Source: Serratia symbiotica
Lineage (GTDB): Bacteria; Pseudomonadota; Gammaproteobacteria; Enterobacterales; Enterobacteriaceae
Reading direction: 5' to 3'
DNA: 64,000 bases
Assembly (NCBI GenBank): GCA_900155695.1
Contig: FUHL01000001.1
Span: 124,001 to 188,000 of the forward strand
In this document: positions 40,477-50,997 of the stretch, piece after piece
Position numbering within the stretch: the stretch's first letter is position 1
Layout of the letters: each line of letters begins with the position of its first letter
The notes under the pieces: model-generated
Told to the model about the DNA's origin: nothing
Databases searched by the model: none
The model's input: only the letters and a program-made list of their open reading frames with translations
Program-made: the position numbers and the translations under genes

Positions 40477-42276
40477 TTTAGGATAAGATAAAGATTGCAA
40501 TTTATATTTCAAGAATTCGAGTATTGTCTCTTTGTATTGCCATATTAGTTTAAATAATATATTAGATATATAAGAGATCAAATGCAGAATTTCAGTATAG
40601 TATTTGCTATCATATATCGAATGAGACTCTCTGCAATATAAATTTCATGGATAGAATTAATGCAATATTCTCTAAGAAAACTTAGTTGACATGTAATATT
40701 AATCTATATTTATACTGAATAGTTTAAAATAAATTGAATTAAAATAATAAAGAAATAATATGAATAAATAAAATAAGTAAAAATTTTTATCATAGTTTTC
40801 TATAAAACCAATAATTTGTTTTGATCAATAAACAAATACCTTTTATATCTCATTATTGACTATAAGTCCTCCTATTACATTACAATTACAATGACTGTCT
40901 TAAGTAAAAAATAACTTAAAAATATATTTATATGCCTATTCTAATAAAACGTTTTGATAAATGTGCAAATTATTGAATTATCAAATAATAAAATGTGGAT
41001 ATAATATATTATAAAAATCAGTTTAATGATAGATAATTTATTTTAAACTATAAACTTTTCTATAAATTTATATTATAAATAACTATTTATCTTTTGCTTC
41101 TTTTTTCTATGAGATTTTAAGCGTTTACTACCTTATTATATATTATTCTAACAATTTAGTGGTTATATATAAATACAATCAGGAATGTAGATAGAAAAAA
41201 TAAGTTATGATTAAACTGATTAGGATGGCAAAGAGAATTGGGAATGCTATATTCTATCATAGCTTTTAAAAGTGAAAATTATAAATATTTTAGGATAAGG
41301 AATTTATTAATTAATACATTCAATATTCAATATTAAATGTATTAAGATCTTTTTTTAGTAAAATTATATTTAGTAGAGTTAATATACTATAAGATATGAA
41401 TAGGTAGTGGACTCATATGGATAGATTGTATCTATGATTAAAGATGATATTAATATTTTTATGTACTTAGAATATATAATTTATATTATTATTAATATTC
41501 TTGTTAAGATTGAACTTATTATTAAGTAAGGAAAGTATAAAACAAAAAGTGTTTAATAGTTAAAGTACTCACACTAGTTTAAAGCTCTATGCTATACATT
41601 AATATAGATACAAATATAGTTTAGATATTGATTAATGTTGATAACATTCATCTTTAAAAAATACAATTAATATGAAAATTTTTGTCTTTTTCTTTAAATA
41701 TAAATTTTATAATTGGAAGAGGATCGTCTTAATAAATAATCATACTAATATCTGAGTTGTTAGCCTATTAAAGATTTTAATGCATTTGAAATGTATACTA
41801 AAAGGTGCATTAAGTAACTCATCGTCGTATAATGCTGAGTGCTCAACATGAATTAGACATGATACAACATAGACACAGCCTAGAATGGTTAGGATAGCTA
41901 TCAATTATCATGCTTTTAATCTCTATTGTCTTGCATTTTTATATCTCAATAGAGTGAACGTTTATATCTCAATAAAGAAAAGCGCAGCCTCCCTATAATT
42001 ATAGGAGTAAGCAAAATGTTGAATAAAAAATAGTGATATGAGGATACTGTCTTTATTTTTACTAATATTAAAATTGATATGTAATAACTAGATTATTTGA
42101 AATATTTTGTAGCGATCATTGAATCCTTTAAAATGTTTGTATAAAAAAGAAAGTATGTGCCTACGCGAAAAATGCAATTATTTTTAATAAGATATGTTTT
42201 AACATGAAAGATATATTATTGTAATATATCATTTATTACTTACTGATAAGATCTGAATCAGATATACAAATAAAAT
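40477..42276. other. 1.8-kb gene-free stretch between ybhK and pitA
   Basis: No gene or remnant is readable. Bases 41311-41356 form a 10-bp stem (TTAATACATT) followed after four bases by seven Ts, a terminator-like element with no gene close upstream. It may be a relic of a lost rightward gene. A 14-base near-tandem repeat (TTTATATCTCAATA) occurs at 41938 and 41961. Confidence 0.55.
41311..41356 (+). terminator. Orphan terminator-like hairpin
   Basis: TTAATACATT pairs with AATGTATTAA at 41336-41345, followed by GATC and a run of seven Ts. The nearest upstream rightward gene (ybhK) ends 835 bases away. Confidence 0.3.
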
Positions 42277-42312
42277 AGCTGCCTTAGGATAGCCTATAAT
42301 AAGTAGACAGCT
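42277..42312 (-). terminator. Possible pitA terminator
   Basis: AGCTG and CAGCT close a nested structure (inner TAGG/CCTA). On the minus strand it lies 33 bases past the pitA stop and is followed by TATTTTATTT. The geometry suits a terminator, but the stem is imperfect. Confidence 0.35.
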
Positions 42313-42344
42313 TTTATTAGCTACCTTTTTTATAGGCCAAATCA

Positions 42345-43841
42345 TTAAACGAAATGCAGAGCAAGCCAGTATAAACTGCTAGAAAGTAAAATAGAAATTG
42401 GTAAAGTTAGTATCCAGGCTAATACTATGTTTTTTATAGTTTTTATTTGCACGCCGCTTTTATCGATAATCATGGTTCCAGCCACTGCTGAAGAAACCAA
42501 ATGAGTAGTAGATACCGGCATACCAGTATAACTAGCTATACCTATAGATAAAGCAGCAGTCATTTGAGCTGAGACCCCTTGAGCATAGGTCATACCTGTC
42601 TTGCCTATCTTTTCTCCTATAGTCATAGTAACACGTTTCCAGCCCACCATAGTGCCAAGTGACAATGCTAGAGCTACTGCGAAGATAATCCACATCGGGG
42701 CATATTCTACAGTCTTAAGCAGATCTTGACATAAGCTCTTGATAAAGCGTTTCTCCGCTGCAGATGTTTCTGGCAGCGTCGCAACATGATTTGCTGTATC
42801 AGTGATACATATAAGCAAACGACGAAGTTGGCTACGTTGCTCTACTATTAGTTGACTATAGCTCTGCAAATTATATAAACTCTCTAGAGTTATTGTAACT
42901 ATTGATGGAGCATTAGGGACATTGCATTTAAAACCAGTAGGTAAATGCAATATTTCTTGATAAGATTGACTCTTCATACTAGGTGAAGAGAATGTCTTGA
43001 CCAAATTAGGGTTGTGTGTGTAATACTGCTGTAGATGAGATAGTGCATCACGAGTACGACTAATATCGTAACCGTTAGCATTCATATTAACAACAAAAGC
43101 CGCTGGTGCAATTCCGATCAATACCAACATAAGTAAACCGATACCTTTCTGGCCATCATTAGCACCGTGAGAGAAACTGACACCAATTGCGGATAGGATA
43201 AGTGCAATACGAGTCCAGAATGGAGGTTTGCGTTTACCATCTACCTTTTCACGTTCCGCAGGACTCATATGGATTCGTTGGCGTTTCTTATTCGTACACC
43301 AATATTGACGTAAGACGTATATTATCAACCCAGCAATTAACATTCCAACTAACGGAGAGATGAGTAATGAAAGAAAAACATTAATCATCTTCGGAATGTT
43401 AAGTGCCTCTACTATAGATATATTAGTCATTAAGGCATTAGTCAGTCCAATACCAATAATTGCACCAATAAGCGTATGAGAACTAGAAGCAGGCAGGCCT
43501 AAATACCAAGTACTCAAATTCCAGATAATTGCTGCTAATAACATGGAAAATACCATCGCTAATCCGTGTGCTGCACTAACGTTTAATAACAGATTAGTAG
43601 GCAATAAATGCACAATGGAATAGGCAACACTTAAACCACCAAGCATTACACCAAGAAAGTTGAATATACCTGATATAAAAACAGCAACTTGCGCATTCAT
43701 AGCACGAGTATATATTACTGCAGCAACTGCATTTGCCGTATCATGAAAACCATTGATAGATTCATAAAACAACACAAAAAACAATGCCAGAATTACTATC
43801 AGGTTAGTATTAAAAGATAACTCACTAAAAAAATGCAACAT
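42345..43841 (-). CDS. pitA: Low-affinity phosphate/metal-phosphate transporter PitA
   Basis: Pit transporters import metal-phosphate complexes with protons. I start at the ATG at 43841, which gives [19 protein letters not shown] as in E. coli PitA (LHLFAGLDLHTG) and 498 residues (E. coli 499). The open frame extends 26 codons further upstream (to 43919) without similarity. Both family repeats are intact: [16 protein letters not shown] near the N-terminus with [15 protein letters not shown], then [12 protein letters not shown] and [16 protein letters not shown] in the second half. The long hydrophilic loop between them is retained. It is a constitutive phosphate route; no pst genes are in the window. 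Confidence 0.95.
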   Translation of the reverse strand: MLHFFSELSFNTNLIVILALFFVLFYESINGFHDTANAVAAVIYTRAMNAQVAVFISGIFNFLGVMLGGLSVAYSIVHLLPTNLLLNVSAAHGLAMVFSMLLAAIIWNLSTWYLGLPASSSHTLIGAIIGIGLTNALMTNISIVEALNIPKMINVFLSLLISPLVGMLIAGLIIYVLRQYWCTNKKRQRIHMSPAEREKVDGKRKPPFWTRIALILSAIGVSFSHGANDGQKGIGLLMLVLIGIAPAAFVVNMNANGYDISRTRDALSHLQQYYTHNPNLVKTFSSPSMKSQSYQEILHLPTGFKCNVPNAPSIVTITLESLYNLQSYSQLIVEQRSQLRRLLICITDTANHVATLPETSAAEKRFIKSLCQDLLKTVEYAPMWIIFAVALALSLGTMVGWKRVTMTIGEKIGKTGMTYAQGVSAQMTAALSIGIASYTGMPVSTTHLVSSAVAGTMIIDKSGVQIKTIKNIVLAWILTLPISILLSSSLYWLALHFV

Positions 43842-45814
43842 AAGTCTGAATCCAATTTTGGATATACATGGCGCGCCATTGTCATTGACAATAGAGCTAG
43901 AGTAAAGTAAATATAGCATTTTTATTTATAAATATTAATATATACATTAATCACTTGCATGATCAATTATAAAATATAAAATATTATTAAATAAATATAT
44001 TAACTTAAATAATATTTATCTTATAAATGCTCAATGTAAATCATTGACATGGTTTCATTATTATTAATATGAAGTGGCGTATAAAATAAATGGCGTGCTT
44101 GTACTGTTTATCTGCAATAATAATTTTATACGCAATAATAACTAAAATTAATTTATAGTCTTATGATCTCTTATTTACATATAAGAGCATCAATCCTTGG
44201 ATTCATATCTTAATGTTTTGAAAGCAGATATATAACTTTATTCATTAATGATATCGCCGAATGAAACTCATCTATTAAATCACATACATTTTTATAAATT
44301 AGTGTCATTTGTGTTATTAGCTTTTGAGATTTTAGTAGTATTTTATATATTTTACTGAATCATTATAGTATTTCCTATTTAATAAAAAATAAGTTAGTTT
44401 TGAGATATGAATTTCAGACACAGCTTCAGATTAATGTATGTATACAAGGCGATAAGTTCTATATCGACGTAGAATAGTTCTAAAGCTAAGACTTTATAAT
44501 AAATTTAAAGTTTAGCATTGAAAGAATAAGTTGTAGATCCTTGAATGATTCAGATTGGGAAATTGTTTGTAAATGTCAATCTATTATAAAATGGCCATTT
44601 AGTTGCAAAAACTATGCAGTCAAAACCACAAGTGCTGCATAAATGTACTTTGTTAGCATTCTTTCATCATATCATCATCATACATTATATAGATTGTTAT
44701 TCACGACTGACTTATGTGCCCTAATGATATAAAAATCAATCACGATTAATATCGTGTAGATTTTAGAAAAACCATAAATATATCATAAAAGATGATACAA
44801 TACGCCATATCGTCGTGGTATTTTTAGTGATTAGCAAACTAGCTTATATAATTTGAAATGAAATTATCTATATTTATTTATAAAAGATCTTATGAAGTAG
44901 GTTAAGTAATAAATACAAAGACTCAGATACAATATATGGCATATACATTTCTACAAAACAACCAAAAAGGTTACATGACTAAAAGTGTATGGTAATTATC
45001 AGAGGCGATGCCATAGTCATATAAATAAAACTACATATTATAGTCTTAATTATATTTCAATAATATCAACATATATTTGCAATGCTCAATTTACTATACA
45101 CCTTACCGATATTAAGCTAAAGTAGCTATAATTAAATTATTTTACTACTGTTTATGCGGTTAAAGTTTTTATTTAATCCTTATTACGGCAATACTAATAT
45201 TATTTATTAATTTTAACTATATTATTTTTATGGTATATTTTCGATGTTAATAATATTTTTATGTCATGTTATTCTATATTTTATCTATTGGCATGAAATA
45301 TCCATGTAAAACTTGATTGTATTCTGTAATAATTGCAGATTATGGATTAAAATAATTTTATATGGAGTTAATAAGATATTATATAGGTGTTTTTATAATA
45401 CTGATGTCAACTCATATTTGGTGTATCAAGTTCAATTTTAAGACAGTTTAAACAAATAATATTACATTATGGCATTGCTATACTAGAAAGCGATTGCCTA
45501 TCGGAAACTAATTTTTCAACAATTTAGATTGTGATATAAAATAAATAGTAATAATATTTATAGTATATAAACTATCATTCTTCACATTGTATAAATTGTA
45601 CAAGTATATAGTGACTAATATAGCAAATATTGATAGTGTCATCAATATTTACAATATACTTAACTATCATATCTTGTTACTGATTCTAACTAATAAATAT
45701 CAAATACAATATGAATCTTACAAAAGCATCTCTCATACGCATATCAGTATAAATGTATAAATAGTTAAAGAAATTTTATATTATTCGTTCTTTTTCAAGA
45801 ATATAGAGATATGA
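43842..45814. other. 2-kb gene-free stretch upstream of pitA
   Basis: AT-rich, no readable gene. A two-part hairpin lies at 44732-44764 (AAAATC/GATTTT outside, CACGAT/ATCGTG inside, 4-base loop); on the minus strand a T-run follows it. A 10-bp stem (AAATATTGAT, 6-base loop) lies at 45625-45650. Confidence 0.5.
44732..44764 (-). terminator. Orphan two-part hairpin, minus-strand terminator-like
   Basis: The outer stem AAAATC/GATTTT and inner stem CACGAT/ATCGTG enclose a TAAT loop. Read on the minus strand it runs into GATTTTTATATC. No intact minus-strand gene lies upstream, so it may mark a lost one. Confidence 0.35.
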
Positions 45815-46045
45815 TATACATATTTGTTCCAACTAGGTATTGGATTACTGCTGGATGATAATTGCTTTATTGCAATTGCAATATCTAGTCTTTCTATAAT
45901 GCTAGCAAGAGCTCGACCTATCGTCTTAATTATGCCTAGTCATTTCACAATAAAAGTTAAAAAATATCTTGTACTAATAGTACGTTATAGATTTAATTTA
46001 AAAACATATCAGCGCTATAAAAGTAGCTGCGCTGATGCCGATTGA
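45815..46045 (+). pseudogene. cvrA: Fragment resembling cvrA/nhaP2 (K+/H+ antiporter)
   Basis: A 73-codon open stretch from a TTG at 45824 reads GLLLDDNCFIAIAISSLSI, then MLARARPIV and a basic segment. This aligns with GLLVNPSDLLPIAIPALIL...WMIFFARPLSV of E. coli NhaP2, with GLL, N, IAI, L, M and ARP in step and a three-residue deletion. The remaining 500 or so residues of the protein are missing and there is no ribosome site, so it is a remnant, not a small gene. The comparison sequence is from memory and needs a search. Confidence 0.45.
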
Positions 46046-46286
46046 TGATAAACTAAAAATTTTATCAGTTTTATTTTAATCTAGGACTAACGAGGTGTAT
46101 CATTTTTATTTGAGCAGCTAATTTTTTCGTAAGGTGCCACTCTGCGATAATAACTTATCTAGAGAAGCAGTACGCATAAACGATCAACATCCAGTCTTCG
46201 AAAAATGCGATACAGAATCAGAATATATTAGACTGCTATAATATTCAGATCATCATGAAAGAGCAATAACTTTAGGCAATAACTCT

Positions 46287-47624
46287 GTGACATATAAACA
46301 TCTGCTGTTTCTTTCTACACAAGACGCTAGTGCCATGACTACTATTCCACGTAAACAGCATTTAATATCATGTAAAGACATCAGCGAGAATGCACTAAAA
46401 GTACTGCACCGCTTGAATAAATCTGGTTATGAATCCTATCTAGTAGGTGGAGGTGTACGTGATTTATTATTGGGAAAAATACCAAAAGATTTTGATATTA
46501 GCACTAATGCCACACCAGAACAGGTTCGTCAATTATTCCGTAATTGTCGTCTAGTAGGTCGCCGTTTCCGTTTAGCTCATGTAATGTTTGGTCCGGAAAT
46601 TATTGAGGTCGCTACCTTTCGTGGGCACCATAAGCCAACTTACCAATATGAAAAAAATTCTTCTCAACAAACGAAAAATGGTATGCTCATTCGAGATAAC
46701 ATTTTCGGGTTTATTGAGGAAGATGCTCAACGTCGTGATTTTACGATAAATAGTTTATATTACGAAGTAATAGATTGTACGTTGCGTGATTATGTTAATG
46801 GTTTTCACGATCTACAGCAGGGAGTAATTCGTTTAATTGGAGATCCGGAAACTCGCTATCGGGAAGATCCAGTTCGCATGTTAAGAGCGGTACGTTTTGC
46901 TGCTAAATTAGACATGAAAATTAGCGATGAGACGGCTACTCCTATCCCACGTCTAGCCTCATTATTAAATAAAATACCACCGGTTCGCTTATTCGATGAA
47001 TCGATAAAATTGCTACTTGAAGGTTACGGATATCCTACCTATTTAAAGTTATGCAAATACCAACTCTTTCAGCCTTTATTCCCTCTTATTGCCCGTTATT
47101 TCACACCAGATAAAGCTACGATGATAGAACGTATGCTTGTGCAGTCATTGAAAAACATAGATCACCGATTACAGAATAGTATGGTTGTTACCCCAGAGTT
47201 TTTATTTGCTGCAATGTTATGGCATCCATTGATAGAGCACGCTAAAAAATTAGTGCAGAAAAATAGTCTTGGATATTATGACGCATTCGTATTAACGATT
47301 AATGATGTGTTAGATGTACAGTGTCGTTCACTGGCAATTCCAAAACGGGTAACTAAGTTAGTACGTGATATATGGGAGTTACAGCTACGCCTAACTCGCC
47401 GACAAGGTCAGCACGTGTACAAACTGATAGAGCACCCACAATTTCTTGCTGCCTATGATTTACTAGCATTGCGCGCTGAACTAGAAAATAATAAAGAAAT
47501 TATATACTTATCAAATTGGTGGAGGGCGTTTAAATTTGCCACGTCTGAACAGCAAAAGAATATGTTAAATACCCGTCGTGATCAATCAGGACTCACTCAC
47601 CATCGAATATTACATAAAAAATGA
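46287..47624 (+). CDS. pcnB: Poly(A) polymerase I
   Basis: PcnB adds poly(A) tails that mark RNAs for decay. It is a class II nucleotidyltransferase like the CCA enzyme. The 445 residues compare with 465 in E. coli, with the lysine/arginine-rich C-terminal tail shortened. The nucleotidyltransferase site is [20 protein letters not shown] (catalytic aspartates in DFD), followed by [11 protein letters not shown] and the [19 protein letters not shown] signature. The start is a GTG at 46287, with an in-frame ATG at 46335 as the alternative nearest the first conserved residues. It overlaps folK by four bases (ATGA). Confidence 0.95.
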   Translation: MTYKHLLFLSTQDASAMTTIPRKQHLISCKDISENALKVLHRLNKSGYESYLVGGGVRDLLLGKIPKDFDISTNATPEQVRQLFRNCRLVGRRFRLAHVMFGPEIIEVATFRGHHKPTYQYEKNSSQQTKNGMLIRDNIFGFIEEDAQRRDFTINSLYYEVIDCTLRDYVNGFHDLQQGVIRLIGDPETRYREDPVRMLRAVRFAAKLDMKISDETATPIPRLASLLNKIPPVRLFDESIKLLLEGYGYPTYLKLCKYQLFQPLFPLIARYFTPDKATMIERMLVQSLKNIDHRLQNSMVVTPEFLFAAMLWHPLIEHAKKLVQKNSLGYYDAFVLTINDVLDVQCRSLAIPKRVTKLVRDIWELQLRLTRRQGQHVYKLIEHPQFLAAYDLLALRAELENNKEIIYLSNWWRAFKFATSEQQKNMLNTRRDQSGLTHHRILHKK

Positions 47625-48121
47625 GTATAACATTGCGTGCTTATATTTCTCTTGGTAGTAACCTAGGGCAACCGTTACTCCAGGTTAAGACGGCTCTTAA
47701 AGAACTAGAGCATATTCCAGATACTAAGTTAATCTTTTATTCATCTTTTTATCGCTCAAAACCATTTGGAATAAAAAACCAACCAGATTTTATCAATGCT
47801 GTGGGTGCACTGGATACTTTATTATCACCTGAAGAATTGCTTAATTACACTCAGGTAATAGAACGCAATCCAGGATATATGCATAAGGTTAAACGTTGGG
47901 GTCCACGCTTGCTGGATTTAGATATTATCCTTTATGCAAATCAAGTGATTAATACTGATCGTTTAACAGTGCCTCATTATGACCTGAAAAAGCGTGAGTT
48001 TATGCTCTATCCACTAGCTGAAATTGCACCTAATATCGTATTTCCAGACGGAGAATTGCTTTCTTCTTGCTTAAAACGCATCCCTAAAAATGGCATGATA
48101 ATATGGTCGCAATCTCAATAA
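47621..48121 (+). CDS. folK: HPPK, 2-amino-4-hydroxy-6-hydroxymethyldihydropteridine pyrophosphokinase
   Basis: FolK pyrophosphorylates the pterin before folP in folate synthesis. The 166 residues compare with 159 in E. coli. The N-terminal YISLGSNLG, the central [14 protein letters not shown] and the catalytic [12 protein letters not shown] (magnesium-binding aspartates) with [16 protein letters not shown] are all intact. Its ATG overlaps the pcnB stop, so the two are translationally coupled as in E. coli. The presence of folK together with a dead folA in the same window is discussed in the findings. Confidence 0.96.
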   Translation: MSITLRAYISLGSNLGQPLLQVKTALKELEHIPDTKLIFYSSFYRSKPFGIKNQPDFINAVGALDTLLSPEELLNYTQVIERNPGYMHKVKRWGPRLLDLDIILYANQVINTDRLTVPHYDLKKREFMLYPLAEIAPNIVFPDGELLSSCLKRIPKNGMIIWSQSQ

Positions 48122-48159
48122 TTTCCTTTTTTGGAAAATTTGTATCAGTACTTATTAGA

Positions 48160-48240
48160 GTTGACATGATCTTATTTTCTATAGTAAGGATAGCGTAAAG
48201 GTTTAAATGTTATATTCATAACGTTTTACATAGCGTCACG
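48160..48240 (+). pseudogene. panB: Possible 5' remnant of panB
   Basis: panB follows folK in enterics. Bases 48200-48220 read GLNVIFI, matching the PanB segment GLNVMLV, and stops lie just upstream. It is one short match plus synteny; the remaining DNA to the tRNA genes is unreadable. Confidence 0.3.
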
Positions 48241-50370
48241 TATTTTTGCGATGAAAATATAGGAAGATTCTAATGAAATATTTGCAATGTACAAATAGCA
48301 CAACATAATTATTGAATTACTAGCGATACAAGTTTACTCAAATATTTGGTAAAATGTATACATGCATAATCGTGATCAGTAGTTCATATCAGCACAATGC
48401 TACATAACTACCCTCTAAATATAAATTTGCTATCTGAGTATTGTTTATACTGCTTATAGTAGTATTATGCTATTTATAAAATGATAATTATATCATAAGC
48501 ATTAATAATGTATTATTATATGTACATGTGATAACAATTCAATATCAGTCCTTTAATTATATATCTAAATATATTAAGGTATAAAAAAGACATCCGTTAA
48601 TAATAGGAAACAATAACTACGCATAGTAGTTCTCTATCCTATAGATTAGGATTTAAATAAATTTCATGCTTAATCTTTATAGATAAAGATAGTGCGATTT
48701 TAAAGATTATAGTAGTATTAATGACCTAAATATCATATAATTAGACTATATTTTAATCCATAAAATATATATTTATTATTAACATTCTATATTTGAAATC
48801 TCAACTTCATGTGATCTTTAATGTATCTCTTAATGTAAGATATACGTCATTCGCAGTTTTATTAACTGCTTGAATTATTTTTTTATAAAAACAAAAATTT
48901 TATATATCTTACATATTTTTGTTATTTTAAATTAAAAAATACGTTAACTGTATGTTATTGACTATTGCTTTAAACTAACTATAGTAGAGATATCTCTGTC
49001 TGATTTCTATAGCACTTGCGCCCTGCATTATTGCCGATTATTCAATTTTATATTTTATTATAATTTTCTAAAATATTTTAGATATTATTTATTAATAATT
49101 ATAACTGTAAAATTTAAAATTAATTGGTTGTTGGCAGCACTATATTATTATATACTTCATTTTAACATGCTTAAAATTTATTAATTTAAATTAGCTCTCA
49201 TCTGTATTTTACGTGATCGTCAAAATACTATATTTTAGTCAAGTGCAAAAGATGGCTTAAAAATAAATTATATTCTATCTATTACAATAATATTTGTATT
49301 TGAAAGAACTTAAATAAAAAATATCAAGCAAGAATTTTATGCTTTTATCTATAATTAAAATGATCGATTGTAGAAAGTCATTTCTAGTAATATATTTTTA
49401 CTAGATTTGAATATTATTAAAAATAATACATTGTACTATTTTTTAAATTTAAAACATGTAGTCTGTGATAGGATAAAGTCATGATCTAGAATAGATACTT
49501 TAATAATAACATAAATCTATTAATAAAAGTCAATATAGATTCTTAATGACCTTTATTCAAATACTAAATGTATCGATTAAAATATATAAAATTATTTCCA
49601 ATAAAATAATTGATTATTTAGTCAAAATGAGCATAACAATTTTATGTAAATTATCATATCAATTAGGACGCCATGATATGGCTAAGATTATTTGATTACT
49701 ATATATTTAAGGCGCTAATAAAATATAACAATCGTAAGCTTTAAATGGAACTTATATTTTTAAACATATAATATAGTTATGAATTTCAGTAACATGCAAT
49801 ATAAATGTTATTTTCAATAAATGACATACTAAAATTTTTTCAATCTATAATTATAAATCGATATTTTATAATTTTCATCAAACATTATATTTAATTTATA
49901 TATTTATACATCAACCCAACTATTTTACCACTTGGGTTATACAACCATGAGTGAATAGGCAATGAAAGATTTTTAATCAAAAAAATTTTCTATTCTTATT
50001 AGTATTTGAAATTGTTAAAATCCTGTCTTATATTCCTAAAATCTTCATGCTATTCTCGCACGCTAAAACATCCATGAAAAAGATCCATGAAATTGATCTT
50101 ACTAGTAATATTATTCCTGGTCTTTAGGCACAACCATTTTAGGGATTAAGATGGGTTATCACGCAATGTAGATAATTATTTTAATTGCATGGTAATTGCA
50201 ACTGCATATTACTCCAAGAAAAAATTAATAACACGTAGTGTTTTCATAAAAATTAGATATACTGTTTCTTGTTTCGTGAATATTTAAATATGAATTATTT
50301 TATTTAGTTTTTGTACTTGAGTATTCATGTGTGTAATAAACAACATTTATATTACGTCTTCAAAAAAATT
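48241..50370. other. 2.1-kb gene-free stretch before the tRNA operon
   Basis: AT-rich, with no gene or strong structure recognised. In E. coli panB-panC would follow folK, and asnB is near the tRNA operon; neither is visible. Confidence 0.55.
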
Positions 50371-50399
50371 ATTGACGTAAATCGACTATATACGCATAA
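50371..50399 (+). promoter_or_regulatory. Sigma-70 promoter of the tRNA operon
   Basis: TTGACG (50371-50376) and CATAAT (50394-50399) are separated by 17 bases, about 40 bases before the first tRNA. It is the best promoter match in the window and is placed to drive all four tRNA genes. Confidence 0.6.
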
Positions 50400-50439
50400 T
50401 ACTTCATGAACTCCTAGAAGAGGGGGTTTCGACGAGGAA

Positions 50440-50513
50440 GGCTACGTAGCTCAGTTGGTTAGAGCGCATCACTCATAATGATGAGGTCACAGGTTCAAAT
50501 CCCGTCGTAGCCA
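50440..50513 (+). tRNA. metT: tRNA-Met (elongator, anticodon CAT)
   Basis: The seven-pair acceptor stem is GGCTACG/CGTAGCC, and the anticodon CAT is at 50474-50476 in the loop CTCATAA. The body is nearly identical to E. coli metT. The discriminator is A. The following bases are CTA rather than CCA, so the 3' end must be completed by the CCA-adding enzyme. Confidence 0.97.
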
Positions 50514-50525
50514 CTATCATACTTA

Positions 50526-50610
50526 GCGGGAGTGGCGAAATTGGTAGACGCACCAGATTTAGGTTCTGGCGCCTTAAGGTGTGCGAGTTCAAGTCTCGCC
50601 TCCCGCACCA
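50526..50610 (+). tRNA. leuW: tRNA-Leu (anticodon TAG)
   Basis: This is an 85-base tRNA with a long variable arm (GCGCCTTAAGGTGT), acceptor GCGGGAG/CTCCCGC, anticodon TAG at 50560-50562 and an encoded CCA end. It matches E. coli leuW almost base for base, including its place after metT. Confidence 0.97.
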
Positions 50611-50649
50611 TGCTTTATTTATAGGTTTATAGTTAGTGAAGATCTTAAG

Positions 50650-50721
50650 TGGGGTATAGCCAAGTGGTAAGGCACCGGTTTTTGATACCGGCATCCCCTG
50701 GTTCGAATCCAGGTACCCCAG
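50650..50721 (+). tRNA. glnU: tRNA-Gln (anticodon TTG)
   Basis: The acceptor is TGGGGTA/TACCCCA with discriminator G (the base preferred by GlnRS). The anticodon TTG is at 50682-50684. The bases after the discriminator are TCA, so CCA is not encoded. It corresponds to E. coli glnU/glnW; only one copy remains. Confidence 0.96.
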
Positions 50722-50864
50722 TCATAATACATGGCTTAATAATTAAATGATGTCAAACAAAATTATGTAATGTACTGATTATGCAAATTAAGTCGTTAGC
50801 GTATAGAACTTATGATAATTTTAGTATCGGTTATACAATCATCGTTTTCATAATTACTCAGTAA

Positions 50865-50939
50865 TGGGGTGTAGCCAAGTGGTAAGGCTCTGGTTTCTGA
50901 TACCAGCACACCCAGGTTCGAATCCTGGCACCCCATCCA
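50865..50939 (+). tRNA. glnV: tRNA-Gln (anticodon CTG) with unusual T73
   Basis: The acceptor is TGGGGTG/CACCCCA, the anticodon CTG is at 50897-50899, the T arm is CCAGG/CCTGG and CCA is encoded. The discriminator base (50936) is T, whereas the TTG tRNA here and the E. coli tRNA-Gln genes have G. It corresponds to glnV/glnX; the second metU and duplicate Gln genes of E. coli are missing. Confidence 0.95.
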
Positions 50940-50997
50940 TCCTTATATATTTATTACTAAACCATAGATAGTGTTTTGAACCTTATTGTGTAATGCA

